DNA from: Bacillus sp. FJAT-45350
Lineage (GTDB): Bacteria; Bacillota; Bacilli; Bacillales; NISU01
Length of the DNA stretch: 64,000 nt
NCBI RefSeq assembly: GCF_002335805.1
Contig: NZ_NISU01000002.1
Location: forward strand, 76,838 to 140,837
Direction: 5' to 3'
Made by a program: the position numbers and the translations under genes
In this document: in pieces, positions 7,168 to 16,633 of the stretch
How the letters are laid out: each line of letters opens with the position of its first letter
Numbering within the stretch: position 1 is the stretch's first letter
Notes under the pieces: generated by a model
Told to the model about the DNA's origin: nothing
Databases searched by the model: none
What the model saw: only the letters and a program-made list of their open reading frames with translations

Positions 7168-8961
7168 ATGCGTATGACAGGCCTAGCAACGGGTATGGAC
7201 ATAGAGCAGACTGTCGCTGATTTAATGCGTGCCGAGCGAAAGCCCATTGATAACATGATTCAACAAAGAGAGCAGCTACGATGGGAGCAAGAAGATTACC
7301 GGGAGATGAACTTAGAGCTCACTAAATTTCGTGATAATTTATTTGATGGGGTCATTCGTGCTTCTAATATGAGTGCGAAAGAAGCAACAAGCTCATATCC
7401 TGCAAGAGTGACAGCAGATGCGAGTGCTTCTGCATCTGCTTCAAGCTATACAATTTCTAAGGTAGAGCAGTTGGCGTCTGCAGCTTATAATGTGAGCAAT
7501 GAAAAAATAAGTGAAGGAAATATCGACCCGAATGCTAGTATTTGGTCACAACAAGAACACCTTTCTGATGCATTTACTATGAGTGAAGAAGTAGTTGAAA
7601 ATGAAAGAGTAGTAGTTGAGGAACCGACGAATGTGTTGCAGCTTTCTAACGGAGCTATTAAAACTGCAGGGGAAGACAATGAATTTATCAATGTGAGTAT
7701 AAATAATGTCGGTTATCAGGTTGTAAGTTCTATAGAGGATTTAGAAATGAATGAACAAGCAGTTTACGTAGATAAAGAACAAGGTACCTTAGTTTTTAAT
7801 GAAGAAGTTGGTAGTAGTGATGATGTTACAGTCGATTATACATATCAATCCATTGAGTTTGGTATCGATGCTTATAGCTCTAATGGAAAAGTAGAAGAAG
7901 TATTTGAATTTAATGGCTCTAGTTCCTTGAATGAGATACTTGATGAAGTGAACGATTCAGAGTTACCGGTAAATGCCTTTTATGATCCGTTTGCTGATAA
8001 GGTGTCAATTACTCGTTCTGAGACAGGTCAGTACAACGACGGTGAAGGCTCAGAAATGAACTTTAGTGGGTCATTTTTAAACGATGGCTTGAATTTAATT
8101 TCAAGTCAAGAACAAGGGGGAGAAAATGCTAAGTTTACAATTAACGGACTTAGCACAGAACGTCAGGAAAACAACTTTACAATTGATGGTGTTTCAATTA
8201 CATTACATGATACGTTTGAAGACCAAGTTACAGTAAATGTAAATGTTAATAATGACCATGTTTTTGATACGGTTATGGAGTTTGTTGAGGATTATAATGG
8301 ACTTATAGATACTGTGAATGGAAAACTAAGTGAAGATCGTAATCGAGACTTTCACCCTTTAACAGATGAACAGAAACAGGCAATGTCCGAGCAAGAGATT
8401 GAACGTTGGGAAGAGCAGGCACGTAGTGGAATGATTCGTAATGATAGAATGTTAAGTGCTGGATTAAATCAATTACGAATTGATATTTACAGTAATGTGG
8501 GACACAGTTCAAGTGATATAGGTTTTTCTCAAATAGCAGAACTAGGTATAACAACGACTAGCAACTATCAAGATGGGGGACGTCTAGAGGTAGATGAAGA
8601 GAGACTACGCCAAGCGATAGAAGAAGACCCGGAGGCAGTTTATCAAATATTTGCTAGTGATGGTGAGTCATATGAAGAAAAGGGAATAGCTCGTAGAATG
8701 CGTGACTCTCTACAAGGAACAATTGAACAGGTATCTGAAAGAGCGGGGCGGTCTGGTATAACAACCAAAGGTCAGTATACTATTGGAAGAGAGATTCAAA
8801 GTGTTAATGATCGAATCTCAAATTTTGAACGTCGAATGCAACAGGTTGAAGAACGATATTGGAATCAGTTCAACGCTATGGAGGCAGCTGTAGCCCAAGC
8901 AAATGCACAAGCTGAGTCAATGTTCTCGATGCTAGCAGGTGGAGGACAGGCGCCTATGTAG
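7168..8961 (+). CDS. Second FliD paralogue (filament cap protein)
   Basis: A 597-aa FliD homologue, paralogous to the gene at 3541. Both share the N-terminal pattern (MRMTGLATGMDIEQTVADLM here) and the C-terminal block from about residue 410, with GMIRND and NFERRMQQVEERYWNQF. The central domain differs and is Ser/Glu-rich and acidic. The ATG at 7168 follows TGGAGG at 8 bp; an ATG at 7135 lacks a ribosome site. The paralogue has its own sigma-D promoter. Bacilli usually have one fliD, so the pair suggests either alternative caps with different exposed domains or divergence after duplication. No companion fliS is nearby. Confidence 0.92.
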   Translation: MRMTGLATGMDIEQTVADLMRAERKPIDNMIQQREQLRWEQEDYREMNLELTKFRDNLFDGVIRASNMSAKEATSSYPARVTADASASASASSYTISKVEQLASAAYNVSNEKISEGNIDPNASIWSQQEHLSDAFTMSEEVVENERVVVEEPTNVLQLSNGAIKTAGEDNEFINVSINNVGYQVVSSIEDLEMNEQAVYVDKEQGTLVFNEEVGSSDDVTVDYTYQSIEFGIDAYSSNGKVEEVFEFNGSSSLNEILDEVNDSELPVNAFYDPFADKVSITRSETGQYNDGEGSEMNFSGSFLNDGLNLISSQEQGGENAKFTINGLSTERQENNFTIDGVSITLHDTFEDQVTVNVNVNNDHVFDTVMEFVEDYNGLIDTVNGKLSEDRNRDFHPLTDEQKQAMSEQEIERWEEQARSGMIRNDRMLSAGLNQLRIDIYSNVGHSSSDIGFSQIAELGITTTSNYQDGGRLEVDEERLRQAIEEDPEAVYQIFASDGESYEEKGIARRMRDSLQGTIEQVSERAGRSGITTKGQYTIGREIQSVNDRISNFERRMQQVEERYWNQFNAMEAAVAQANAQAESMFSMLAGGGQAPM

Positions 8962-9107
8962 ATAATTAATTCTTAAAACAGGAAGTGTTGTTTTAGTTTC
9001 TGTTTATAAAATTCATGAACTACTTCTTTGTACTCGTATTAAAACAATATGTAAATAATATGGTATAATCCAAGTAAAAGATAGCTACTATTCAATGGGG
9101 GGATATC

Positions 9108-9689
9108 ATGAGTGCTATGAGACCAGACCAATCAAAAGTTTTCTCTTATGCTGATTATTTGCAGTGGAAAGAAGGAGACAGACTGGAATTAATCAACGGT
9201 AAAGTATACATGATGACTCCTGCCCCATCTAGAAAACACCAGGAGATAGTACTTGAAATAGGACGCCAACTTAGTAATTCTTTAAAGGGAAATCGATGTA
9301 ATGTCTATATAGCGCCTTTTGATGTACGTTTTTTAGAAAATGAAGACGATGAAGATGACAATATCTATACAGTTGTTCAGCCTGATTTAACAATTGTTTG
9401 TGATAAATCTAAATTAGACGATAGAGGTTTGAAGGGGACGCCTGACTTTGTTATAGAAGTCATCTCACCTTCAACTGCTTCTACTGATTATATTCAAAAA
9501 ATGAACCTTTATGAAAAAAGTGGAGTAAATGAATATTGGATAGTTCATCCAACTGACCAAGTTGTATTGGTATTTGTTTTAGAAGATGGAACATATGGTA
9601 AACCCAAGGTCTATGATAGGGATAATTGTGTAAAGGTAGAGGTAATAAAGGATTTAGAGGTTGACTTGAAAGAAGTGTTCCATGAGTAA
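9108..9689 (+). CDS. Uma2-family (DUF820) putative endonuclease
   Basis: A 193-aa protein with the restriction-endonuclease-like fold of the Uma2 family. A PD-(D/E)xK-type core is visible: D93 in VVQPDLTIV, E117 in DFVIEVISPS, and a Lys at 131 or 137 followed by the NEYWIV strand. An N-terminal LELINGKVYMM strand is also typical. The start follows GGGGGGATATC. The family is common in cyanobacteria and some Bacillota; its biological role and DNA target are unresolved. It stands alone between fliD and a convergent lipoprotein gene, with no partner antitoxin or methylase. Confidence 0.88.
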   Translation: MSAMRPDQSKVFSYADYLQWKEGDRLELINGKVYMMTPAPSRKHQEIVLEIGRQLSNSLKGNRCNVYIAPFDVRFLENEDDEDDNIYTVVQPDLTIVCDKSKLDDRGLKGTPDFVIEVISPSTASTDYIQKMNLYEKSGVNEYWIVHPTDQVVLVFVLEDGTYGKPKVYDRDNCVKVEVIKDLEVDLKEVFHE

Positions 9690-9728
9690 AAAATGTGACA
9701 TTATTAAATATAGAATAGTGTTTTATAA

Positions 9729-9763
9729 AAATTAGCCGACTCAAATCTACTGAGCCGGCTAAC
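9729..9763 (-). terminator. Terminator for the minus-strand lipoprotein gene
   Basis: TTAGCCGACTCA (9732-9743) pairs with TGAGCCGGCTAA (9751-9762) with one mismatch. Reading the minus strand, the hairpin is followed by TTTTTATAAAA. It could also slow plus-strand transcripts from the Uma2 gene, though no T-run follows in that direction. Confidence 0.7.
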
Positions 9764-9771
9764 ATAATAGG

Positions 9772-10614
9772 TTAATTCAAAAACCCATGCTCCAAAGAAA
9801 ACTCCTCTGCATCTAACGCCTCTTCAGGCACAACGATTTCATCAATCTCATTAAAATTAGACATCGTTCCACTTACTCGTTGAATTGTGGACATTGTTTC
9901 TCCTTCAAATGTCATTTCCATTTCCATCAGCATCATCAGTTGCGTTTGGTAATAGCTTTCTTTGTCGATGTGGATCACGTATTCTAATTGTTTAATCTCC
10001 ATCATGTCAAAGATGTCGTCCATCATCATATCAGTGCCAGAGGGATCACCTAATTGCCCCATTAATTCTTGAGCTAGTGATTGAATATCTTCACCATCGC
10101 CAATTAATGTTAGTACATAATGACCATCTTCCTCAGTGAGTTGGACATTTTCGATTACGTTACTCAAGATTTTCATTTGCTCTTCTGGATTCATTTGCAT
10201 GTTAGCCATAGCTGCGATTTCAGTTGCAAACTCTTCGGGGAACTTAATCCACTGATTTTGTAGAGAATCTTTCATAAAGAGCCCTTCTTCAGTGAAGTAT
10301 GATTCTGCTACTGCCATTCCCATGTCTGGTTGGTCGCTAGCAATCTCCATTTGTTGTGAAAAGCGAAGTGGATTAACTGTCATATCCGACTGCATCTCCA
10401 TTGACATCGTAAAAGACTCTTCACCAGGTACTGACATTTCTTGTTCGGAGGACATTTCCATTGAGAAGCTTTCTAATTCTTGCATCGTTCCTATTGACTT
10501 CTCAATAATCCCTAATGCACTTACTTCATTTGTATCAACTTCCTGTGCATCACCGCAGGCAACTAAAAGCATCATGAAACTAAGTAAAAGTAATGCTTTC
10601 TTTACATTATTCAA
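9772..10614 (-). CDS. DUF6612-type lipoprotein
   Basis: A 280-aa secreted lipoprotein. Residues 1-19 form a signal peptide ending in the lipobox LVAC, so C20 should be lipidated after Lgt and signal peptidase II action. The mature part is acidic and very Met-rich, with repeated short strands such as SMEMSSEQEMS and FTMSMEMQSDMTV, as in DUF6612/LolA-like folds of Bacillota. Function is unknown; envelope location is inferred. It is convergent with the Uma2 gene and is the only minus-strand gene besides clpP. Its start is preceded by TAGGAGG on the minus strand. Confidence 0.8.
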   Translation of the reverse strand: MNNVKKALLLLSFMMLLVACGDAQEVDTNEVSALGIIEKSIGTMQELESFSMEMSSEQEMSVPGEESFTMSMEMQSDMTVNPLRFSQQMEIASDQPDMGMAVAESYFTEEGLFMKDSLQNQWIKFPEEFATEIAAMANMQMNPEEQMKILSNVIENVQLTEEDGHYVLTLIGDGEDIQSLAQELMGQLGDPSGTDMMMDDIFDMMEIKQLEYVIHIDKESYYQTQLMMLMEMEMTFEGETMSTIQRVSGTMSNFNEIDEIVVPEEALDAEEFSLEHGFLN

Positions 10615-10744
10615 AACAAAACCTCCTAATAATCTTCATGATGAAACATTACCATACTATTAAAAAATTTTACAGAATAGTAGTGATTTGTGGATTATTT
10701 CGTGTGACTGTAATATAAGGAAGGAATTAAGTAGAAGCAATGAT

Positions 10745-10965
10745 GAGGCATCGATATATGTATTGCGGCTCAGGTAGAGCATAAATGGTTAAAAAGATAC
10801 ACACGTACACCTTATCAATAATCGAGGATAAAAGACTACTGAGCAACGTGTGTCAAAACTTGCTACCGGGGAATCGGCCCCTCTAAAAGAAAGGAGAGGG
10901 AGGTACCAAGTGGAAAATCACAGCCTTCTCTGGAGACTCAAAAGAGTGTCACTGTGAAAGGTATC
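10745..10965 (+). ncRNA. Large pseudoknotted structured RNA, probably raiA class
   Basis: A non-coding stretch with unusually dense pairing. GCTCAGGTAG (10768-10777) pairs with CTACTGAGC (10836-10844) with one bulge. ACACACGT (10799-10806) pairs exactly with ACGTGTGT (10846-10853). The two helices interleave, giving a pseudoknot. ACTTGCTACC (10858-10867) pairs with GGTACCAAGT (10902-10911) with one mismatch and encloses GGGG/CCCC or CCCTCT/AGAGGG hairpins. CACAG (10919-10923) pairs with CTGTG (10952-10956), enclosing ACTC-AAAA-GAGT. It lies upstream of cspB and hpf; hpf is the gene also called raiA. The raiA RNA class is found next to that gene in Bacillota. Class assignment is by context and size, not alignment. 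Ends are approximate. Confidence 0.6.
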
Positions 10966-11262
10966 AAAAAATGCCAAATCATTTACCAATCTGTCATATT
11001 TTGAATAAATTTATTATAATCTGACACAAAAGAAATTTGCAACACAAAAATTTAAAAATTATAAATATTTTAATTATTACGTGATATTAGTGGTGAATAC
11101 TATTTTAAAAAACGGGTAAAGTAAAATTGAGACTATACAGAATGATTAGTAGGTGTATTGGGCAATAGATGTACACCCAATAAGAAATAAAGTAGAATTT
11201 TGTCTACTTATGTCATTTCGATTGAAAAGTCAATGATTATTTTGAGAAATAGACAAAATAGT

Positions 11263-11292
11263 TTGACGCCTATTAAATATTTCTGTTATAGT
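11263..11292 (+). promoter_or_regulatory. Sigma-A promoter for the cold-shock gene
   Basis: TTGACG (11263-11268), an 18-bp spacer, TATAGT (11287-11292). A leader of roughly 50 nt would follow before the ATG at 11347. The 300 bp between the structured RNA and this promoter is AT-rich, with nothing else recognised. Confidence 0.6.
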
Positions 11293-11346
11293 TAAACTGT
11301 GGAAGGGTTTCCACAGAGATTTTTATTACGAAGGGAATGTGAAAAC

Positions 11347-11544
11347 ATGCAAGGAAAAGTAAAATGGTTTAATGCAGAAAAAGGATTTGGTTTCATCGAG
11401 CGCGAAGACGGAGACGATGTATTCGTTCACTTCTCAGCTATCAACTCTGAAGGGTTCAAATCTTTAGACGAAGGACAAGAAGTTGAATTTGAAATCGTTG
11501 AAGGTGCTCGTGGACCTCAAGCTGCAAACGTAGTTAAGCTTTAA
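11347..11544 (+). CDS. cspB: Cold-shock protein, CspA/CspB family
   Basis: A 65-aa OB-fold RNA chaperone that binds single-stranded RNA and DNA. RNP1 (KGFGFIE, residues 13-19) and RNP2 (VFVHFSAI) are intact, as are the first strand KVKWFN and the ending [10 protein letters not shown]. The ATG at 11347 gives the standard family length; an upstream in-frame extension would be atypical. A promoter and a terminator flank it, so it is probably monocistronic. The symbol is by family; bacilli carry several close paralogues that cannot be told apart here. Confidence 0.95.
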   Translation: MQGKVKWFNAEKGFGFIEREDGDDVFVHFSAINSEGFKSLDEGQEVEFEIVEGARGPQAANVVKL

Positions 11545-11590
11545 TTCACATTCCTGGATCAAGGATTTGAATAATAGCTAGACAAAATAT

Positions 11591-11627
11591 ACCCATCTCA
11601 GTCATTTGATTGAGGTGGGTTTTTTAA
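11591..11627 (+). terminator. Terminator after the cold-shock gene
   Basis: ACCCATCTCA pairs with TTGAGGTGGGT with G-U pairs, followed by six T. Confidence 0.85.
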
Positions 11628-11629
11628 TG

Positions 11630-11745
11630 CTGAATTATGAGTGATGAATTAAGAATTCAATTGCAAATTGCAAATGTAGAATTGCAAATTTAAAGTTCTT
11701 TTGTTTTCATTCGCAATTTGCCATTTGCAATTCGCAATTGTTCTT
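11630..11745. repeat. AT-rich 7-mer arm repeats between csp and hpf
   Basis: A left arm, GAATTATGAGTGATGAATTA, is followed by TTGCAAA-type 7-mers (near 11660-11695) and, after about 30 bp, by their inverse (GCAATTTGC, ATTTGCAATTCGC) at 11710-11740. The two halves can pair. This is one member of the dispersed spacer family described under findings. It lies between the csp terminator and the hpf promoter. Confidence 0.7.
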
Positions 11746-11779
11746 CATCATTTCGACATATTTTTCTAAATTATTTTTA

Positions 11780-11806
11780 GTTTGAGAAGGATTAAATGCG
11801 GGGTAT
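11780..11806 (+). promoter_or_regulatory. Sigma-B-type promoter for hpf
   Basis: GTTTGA (11780-11785), a 15-bp gap, GGGTAT (11801-11806). This fits the B. subtilis general-stress (sigma-B) consensus, and B. subtilis hpf (yvyD) is a known sigma-B and sigma-H target. It ends 39 bp before the ATG. Confidence 0.7.
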
Positions 11807-11845
11807 ATAGAATAATAATACATAGAGGAAAGGAGGAGTTCAAAC

Positions 11846-12385
11846 ATGAACTACAACATTCGTGGTGAGAACCTAGAAGTAACTCCAGCAATTAGAGAGT
11901 ATGTTGAGAAAAAAGTGGGGAAATTAGAAAAATATTTTGATACTACCCCAATCGCAGATGTAAATGTAAATTTACAGGTGCACAATAATCAGCAAAGTAT
12001 CGAGGTTACAATTCCGATGCCGCAATTATTATTACGTGCAGAGGATACTCATAATGATCTGTATGCTGCAATTGATCTTGTAGTTGAAAAACTTGAAAGA
12101 CAAATTCGTAAGTACAAAACAAAAGTAAACCGCAAGTTCCGTCAAGAGGGCAGTCTGAAATACATGTTTACAAATGACATTGAAACTGTTGAGGAAGATG
12201 AGGACGAACTTGAAGTAGTACGTACGAAACGATTCAACTTAAAACCAATGGATGCTGAGGAAGCGATTTTACAAATGGACATGCTAGGCCATAGCTTCTT
12301 CGTATTCTCAAACTCAATAAATGGTGATACAAACGTTGTCTACCGTCGTAAAGATGGAAGATACGGATTAATTGAGCCAGAATGA
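11846..12385 (+). CDS. hpf: Ribosome hibernation promoting factor, long form
   Basis: Binds the 30S subunit and pairs 70S ribosomes into inactive 100S dimers in stationary phase or stress. The protein is 179 aa: an N-terminal HPF/RaiA domain (about residues 1-100, MNYNIRGENLEVTPAIREYVEKKV onward), an acidic linker (EDEDELEVV) and the C-terminal dimerisation domain (about 120-177, with RFNLKPMDAEEAILQMDMLGHSFFVF). AGGAGG lies before the ATG. A sigma-B-like promoter is upstream and a strong terminator downstream. Confidence 0.96.
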   Translation: MNYNIRGENLEVTPAIREYVEKKVGKLEKYFDTTPIADVNVNLQVHNNQQSIEVTIPMPQLLLRAEDTHNDLYAAIDLVVEKLERQIRKYKTKVNRKFRQEGSLKYMFTNDIETVEEDEDELEVVRTKRFNLKPMDAEEAILQMDMLGHSFFVFSNSINGDTNVVYRRKDGRYGLIEPE

Positions 12386-12389
12386 TCAC

Positions 12390-12429
12390 AAGCAAAAGAG
12401 CACAGCTATAGCAGCTGTGCTTTTTGCTT
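12390..12429 (+). terminator. Terminator after hpf
   Basis: A stem of AGCAAAAGAGCACAGCT against AGCTGTGCTTTTTGCT with a small loop. The T-run is inside the 3' arm. Confidence 0.85.
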
Positions 12430-12433
12430 GTTA

Positions 12434-12653
12434 ATGATGTATGCTGAGTTATGAGTTATGAATTAAGACCTTAAGACCTTAAGACCTTAAGACCTTAAGA
12501 CCTTAAGACCTTAAGTAAACAGGAACAATGTAGAACAATCCCTCGGCAGGTCTAGACAAAAATTTGAATTGCTTCAAATTTGCAATTTGCAATTTGCAAT
12601 TAACAATTCATAACTCATAACTCATAACTCATAACTCATAATTCACAATTCGA
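12434..12653. repeat. Inverted 7-mer arms with an 8-mer array between hpf and secA
   Basis: Left arm TGAGTTATGAGTTATGAATT (about 12445-12464). Then six exact copies of TTAAGACC (12463-12510) plus a partial seventh. After 70 bp of other sequence come AATTTGC repeats (about 12576-12600) and a right arm of four TAACTCA units with TAATTCA (about 12605-12650). The arms are inverse complements. The secA promoter must lie in or after this block; no clear one was picked out. Confidence 0.8.
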
Positions 12654-12806
12654 CACTAACTCCCTCCCTCCCCTCCTTGTAACTATAGGGGCAAACTGCT
12701 AAAATTGTATTTAAGTACGTTTTTCTAGAATTAGGATTGAAAAACTCTACATATAGTTGTACGGACGTGTAAGACGTGTAAAAAGAGAAGAGAGGACGAA
12801 TGTTGA

Positions 12807-15323
12807 ATGTTTGGACTTTTAAAAAAGGTTATAGGTGACCCGAGCCAACGTGATTTAAAAAAGATGCAAAAAATCGTGGATCAAGTTGAAGCATTAGGGG
12901 ATGAAATAAAAAAGCTTTCTGATGATGGTTTACGTCAAAAGACGGAGGAATTCAAAAAGCGTTATCAGGACGGGGAGTCTATAGATCAACTTTTACCTGA
13001 GGCGTATGCAGTTGTTCGTGAAGGTTCTACTCGCGTATTAAAAATGACACCGTATCCTGTGCAAATTTTAGGGGGGATTGTTCTTCATAAAGGGAATATC
13101 TCTGAGATGAAGACAGGGGAAGGTAAAACCCTTGTAGCAACAATGCCTGTATACCTAAATGCGATAACTGGAAAAGGCGTTCACGTTGTCACTGTAAATG
13201 AATATTTAGCGAGTCGTGACTGTGAAATCATGGGTGAGCTATATCGTTTTCTAGGATTAACAGTTGGGTTAAATCTAAATAGTCTTTCAAAAGAAGAAAA
13301 ACGTGACGCGTATGCGTGTGATATTACATATGGAACGAATAATGAATTTGGCTTTGATTATTTGAGAGATAATATGGTTCTTTATAAGGAGCAAATGGTT
13401 CAACGTTCTCTTCATTTCGCCCTTGTCGATGAGGTCGATTCAATTTTAGTTGATGAAGCGAGAACGCCATTAATTATTTCAGGTTCAGTTGAGCGTACAA
13501 CTCAGCTATATCAACAGGCGAATACGTTTGTTCGTATATTGAAAAAGGAAGAAGATTACACATATGATGAAAAAACAAAGAACGTTCAGCTGACTGAAGA
13601 AGGGGTAAATAAAGCTGAGCGTGCATTTAATATTGAAAACCTTTACGACCAGAAATATGTAACATTAAATCACCATATTAATCAGGCGTTAAAAGCTCAT
13701 GTTGTCATGCTTCGTGATACAGATTACGTTGTTGAAGACGGTGAAATAGTTATCGTTGATTCATTTACTGGTCGTTTAATGAAAGGTCGTCGTTATAGTG
13801 ATGGTCTACACCAAGCGATTGAAGCGAAGGAAGGCTTACAAGTTCAACGTGAGAGTATGACTCTAGCTTCAATTACGTTCCAGAACTATTTCCGTATGTA
13901 TGAGAAGCTTGCTGGGATGACGGGTACAGCGAAAACGGAGGAAGAAGAATTCCGTAATATATATGGTATGGACGTTATGGCAATTCCGACGAATAAGCCG
14001 ATCGCTCGTGAAGATAATGCTGATTTTATTTATAAGACAATGGAAGGTAAGTTTAAGGCTGTTGTTGCTCAGATTGAAGAGCTTTATAAAACCGGACAAC
14101 CTGTTCTTGTTGGTACTGTAAGTGTAGAGACATCTGAACTTGTAGCAGGATTACTGAAAAAGAAAAAGATTCCTCATCATGTGTTAAATGCGAAAAATCA
14201 TGAAAAAGAAGCGGAAATTATTGAAAACGCTGGTCAAAGAGGAGCGGTTACGATCGCTACAAACATGGCAGGTCGTGGTACGGATATACAGCTTGGAGAT
14301 GGAGTTCGTGAACTTGGAGGACTATTTGTTCTAGGCACGGAGCGACATGAGAGTCGCCGTATTGATAACCAGCTTCGTGGACGTGCTGGTCGTCAAGGGG
14401 ACCCAGGTAAGTCTCAATTTTATCTATCAATGGAAGATGAATTAATGCGTCGTTTCGGTTCGGATAATATGAGAGCAGTTATGGAAAGGCTTGGGATGGA
14501 TGAAGACCAACCAATCGAAAGTAAGCTTGTTTCTCGTGCGGTAGAAACTGCTCAGAAACGTGTGGAAGGTAATAACTTTGATGCTCGTAAGCAAATCCTT
14601 CAATATGATGATGTTATGCGTGAACAGCGTGAGATTATTTACAAGCAGCGTATGGAGGTAATGGAGTCAGAGAACCTACGTGAAATTGTCTTAAAAATGA
14701 TTAAATCAGTAATCGAGCGTACAGTTCAGCTTCATACTCCAGAAAACGAGGTACCGGAAGATTGGGATCTTGGTGGAATTGTCACTCATATGAAGGCAAC
14801 GCTTTTAAAAGAAGAGGATTTAACAGAAAAGGATATCAATGGTCTAGATCCTGAAGAAATGATTGAGCTAATTTACGATAAGGTAGTTAAGAGCTATGAT
14901 GAGAAAGAAGAGCAATTTACGCCAGAAAATATGCGTGAATTTGAAAAGGTAATTATGCTTCGTACGGTTGATCGTAAGTGGATGAACCACATCGACCAGA
15001 TGGACCAGCTTCGCCAAGGAATTCACTTAAGAGCATATGGCCAAAATGACCCTCTTCGTGAGTATAAATTTGAAGGCTTTGAAATGTTCGAGCAGATGAT
15101 TAATTCGATTGAAGAAGAAGTTGCGATGTACATCATGAAAGCTCAAGTTGAGCAGAACCTTGAAAGAAAAGAGGTTGCTGAAGGGAAAGCTGTTCATGCG
15201 AGTGCAAACGCTGGTGGCGAAAAGCAAAAGAAACGTCAACCAATTCGTAACACAAGTACAATCGGAAGAAATGACCCTTGTACATGCGGAAGTGGAAAGA
15301 AATATAAGAACTGTTGTGGGTAA
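12807..15323 (+). CDS. secA: Preprotein translocase ATPase SecA
   Basis: The motor that pushes unfolded preproteins through SecYEG. At 838 aa it is full length for Bacillus. Walker A is MKTGEGKT near residues 101-108, the DEAD-type box is [12 protein letters not shown] near 205-216, and the preprotein cross-linking domain follows. Helicase motif VI-like [10 protein letters not shown] appears near 527-536. The C-terminal zinc motif [13 protein letters not shown] is intact; it binds SecB-type partners or phospholipid. prfB follows after 76 bp, as in B. subtilis. secG lies at the other end of the window. Confidence 0.98.
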   Translation: MFGLLKKVIGDPSQRDLKKMQKIVDQVEALGDEIKKLSDDGLRQKTEEFKKRYQDGESIDQLLPEAYAVVREGSTRVLKMTPYPVQILGGIVLHKGNISEMKTGEGKTLVATMPVYLNAITGKGVHVVTVNEYLASRDCEIMGELYRFLGLTVGLNLNSLSKEEKRDAYACDITYGTNNEFGFDYLRDNMVLYKEQMVQRSLHFALVDEVDSILVDEARTPLIISGSVERTTQLYQQANTFVRILKKEEDYTYDEKTKNVQLTEEGVNKAERAFNIENLYDQKYVTLNHHINQALKAHVVMLRDTDYVVEDGEIVIVDSFTGRLMKGRRYSDGLHQAIEAKEGLQVQRESMTLASITFQNYFRMYEKLAGMTGTAKTEEEEFRNIYGMDVMAIPTNKPIAREDNADFIYKTMEGKFKAVVAQIEELYKTGQPVLVGTVSVETSELVAGLLKKKKIPHHVLNAKNHEKEAEIIENAGQRGAVTIATNMAGRGTDIQLGDGVRELGGLFVLGTERHESRRIDNQLRGRAGRQGDPGKSQFYLSMEDELMRRFGSDNMRAVMERLGMDEDQPIESKLVSRAVETAQKRVEGNNFDARKQILQYDDVMREQREIIYKQRMEVMESENLREIVLKMIKSVIERTVQLHTPENEVPEDWDLGGIVTHMKATLLKEEDLTEKDINGLDPEEMIELIYDKVVKSYDEKEEQFTPENMREFEKVIMLRTVDRKWMNHIDQMDQLRQGIHLRAYGQNDPLREYKFEGFEMFEQMINSIEEEVAMYIMKAQVEQNLERKEVAEGKAVHASANAGGEKQKKRQPIRNTSTIGRNDPCTCGSGKKYKNCCG

Positions 15324-15399
15324 GAAGTTGGAAGGTTAGAAAGTTAGAAAGATAAGTCCTAACCAACTTGAAAAGATACATTTAGAGAGGTAGATGAAC

Positions 15400-16507
15400 G
15401 TGGAATTAGTAGAGGTTAAGCAAGAACTTGCAATAATGGCAAAGAGATTAGTCGACTTTAGGGGGTCTCTTTGACTTAGAGGCAAAGGAAGAGCGTATTG
15501 CTGAGCTTGAGGAGAAGATGACTGATCCAGATTTTTGGAACAATCAAGACGAAGCTCAAGTCGTAATTAATGAATCAAATGCATTAAAAGAAATGGTCAA
15601 CACATATAAAGAGCTTCAAGAAACGTATGATGATTTGGAAGTTTCTTATGAGCTTTGTAAGGAAGAAGAAGATGCTTCTCTTCAAGAAGAATTATTTAGT
15701 GGAGTGAAGCAACTTTTAAATGATTTAAATGAATATGAACTTCAACTATTATTAAGTGAGCCATATGATAAAAACAATGCGATTCTGGAGCTCCATCCAG
15801 GTGCTGGTGGTACGGAATCTCAAGACTGGGCGTCTATGTTATTACGTATGTACACTCGTTGGTCTGAGAAAAAAGGCTTTAAAGTAGAGACAATGGATTA
15901 CTTACCTGGTGATGAAGCAGGTGTGAAAAGTGTAACTTTATTAATTAAAGGTCACAATGCCTATGGATATTTGAAGGCTGAAAAAGGGGTACATCGCCTT
16001 GTGCGAATTTCTCCATTCGACTCCTCAGGTCGCCGTCATACTTCGTTCGTTTCATGTGAAATTATGCCGGAATTAAGTGACGATGTTGAAATTGACATTT
16101 TAACAGAGGACTTAAAAATTGATACGTACCGTGCAAGTGGTGCAGGTGGACAGCATATTAATACGACGGATTCAGCTGTTCGTATTACTCATCTACCGAC
16201 AAATACGGTTGTAACATGTCAAAACGAGCGTTCACAGATTAAGAACCGTGAGCAAGCAATGAAAATGTTAAAAGCAAAGCTCTATCAATTAAAAATTGAA
16301 GAACAACAACAACAGCTTGATGAAATCCGTGGAGAGCAAAAGGAAATTGGCTGGGGAAGTCAAATCCGTTCGTACGTTTTCCATCCGTATAGCCTAGTGA
16401 AAGACCACCGTACTAACCATGAAATCGGAAACACAGGAGCAGTTATGGATGGAGAACTAGACCCATTCATCGATGCCTACTTACGTTCAAACATTCATAA
16501 AAGTTAA
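15400..16507 (+). CDS. prfB: Peptide chain release factor 2 (programmed frameshift)
   Basis: Recognises UGA and UAA stops and triggers peptide release. Translation starts at GTG 15400 (GAGAGG nine bases upstream; the ATG at 15394 is too close). After 24 codons an in-frame TGA (15472-15474) stops the zero frame; a +1 shift continues from GAC at 15473 and gives [12 protein letters not shown]. The joined product is about 368 aa. Key motifs are SPF ([10 protein letters not shown]), which reads the stop codon, and GGQ ([11 protein letters not shown]), which catalyses release. It follows secA. Confidence 0.96.
15460..15475 (+). promoter_or_regulatory. Programmed +1 frameshift site of prfB
   Basis: AGGGGG (15460-15465) acts as an internal Shine-Dalgarno three bases before the slippery CTT (15469-15471), followed by TGA C. 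When RF2 is scarce the ribosome pauses at UGA and slips to UUU. This is the classic autoregulatory arrangement, not a sequencing error. Confidence 0.95.
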
Positions 16508-16518
16508 TATGAAGGTTA

Positions 16519-16550
16519 AAGGGTTGTCTCTAGTAGGCAACCTTATTTTT
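16519..16550 (+). terminator. Terminator after prfB
   Basis: GGGTTG pairs with CAACCTT around an 11-nt loop, followed by ATTTTTG. Confidence 0.6.
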
Positions 16551-16633
16551 GTAAAAAAATGTTACATTAGCTCAAAAACAGTATTCTATTTTCAGTTGAA
16601 AATGCTATAATAAGAAAAAAGTGAGGTGATAAA

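Noticed and set aside
10745-10965. c-di-AMP (ydaO) or T-box riboswitch
   Set aside because: GGGGAATC and GGTACC fragments are reminiscent of these, but order and surrounding helices do not fit; the interleaved pseudoknot and the hpf context fit the raiA class better.
15469-15475. Apparent stop in prfB considered as a frameshift mutation or pseudogene
   Set aside because: The AGGGGG, CTT and TGA C arrangement is the conserved programmed frameshift of release factor 2, and the downstream frame is intact.
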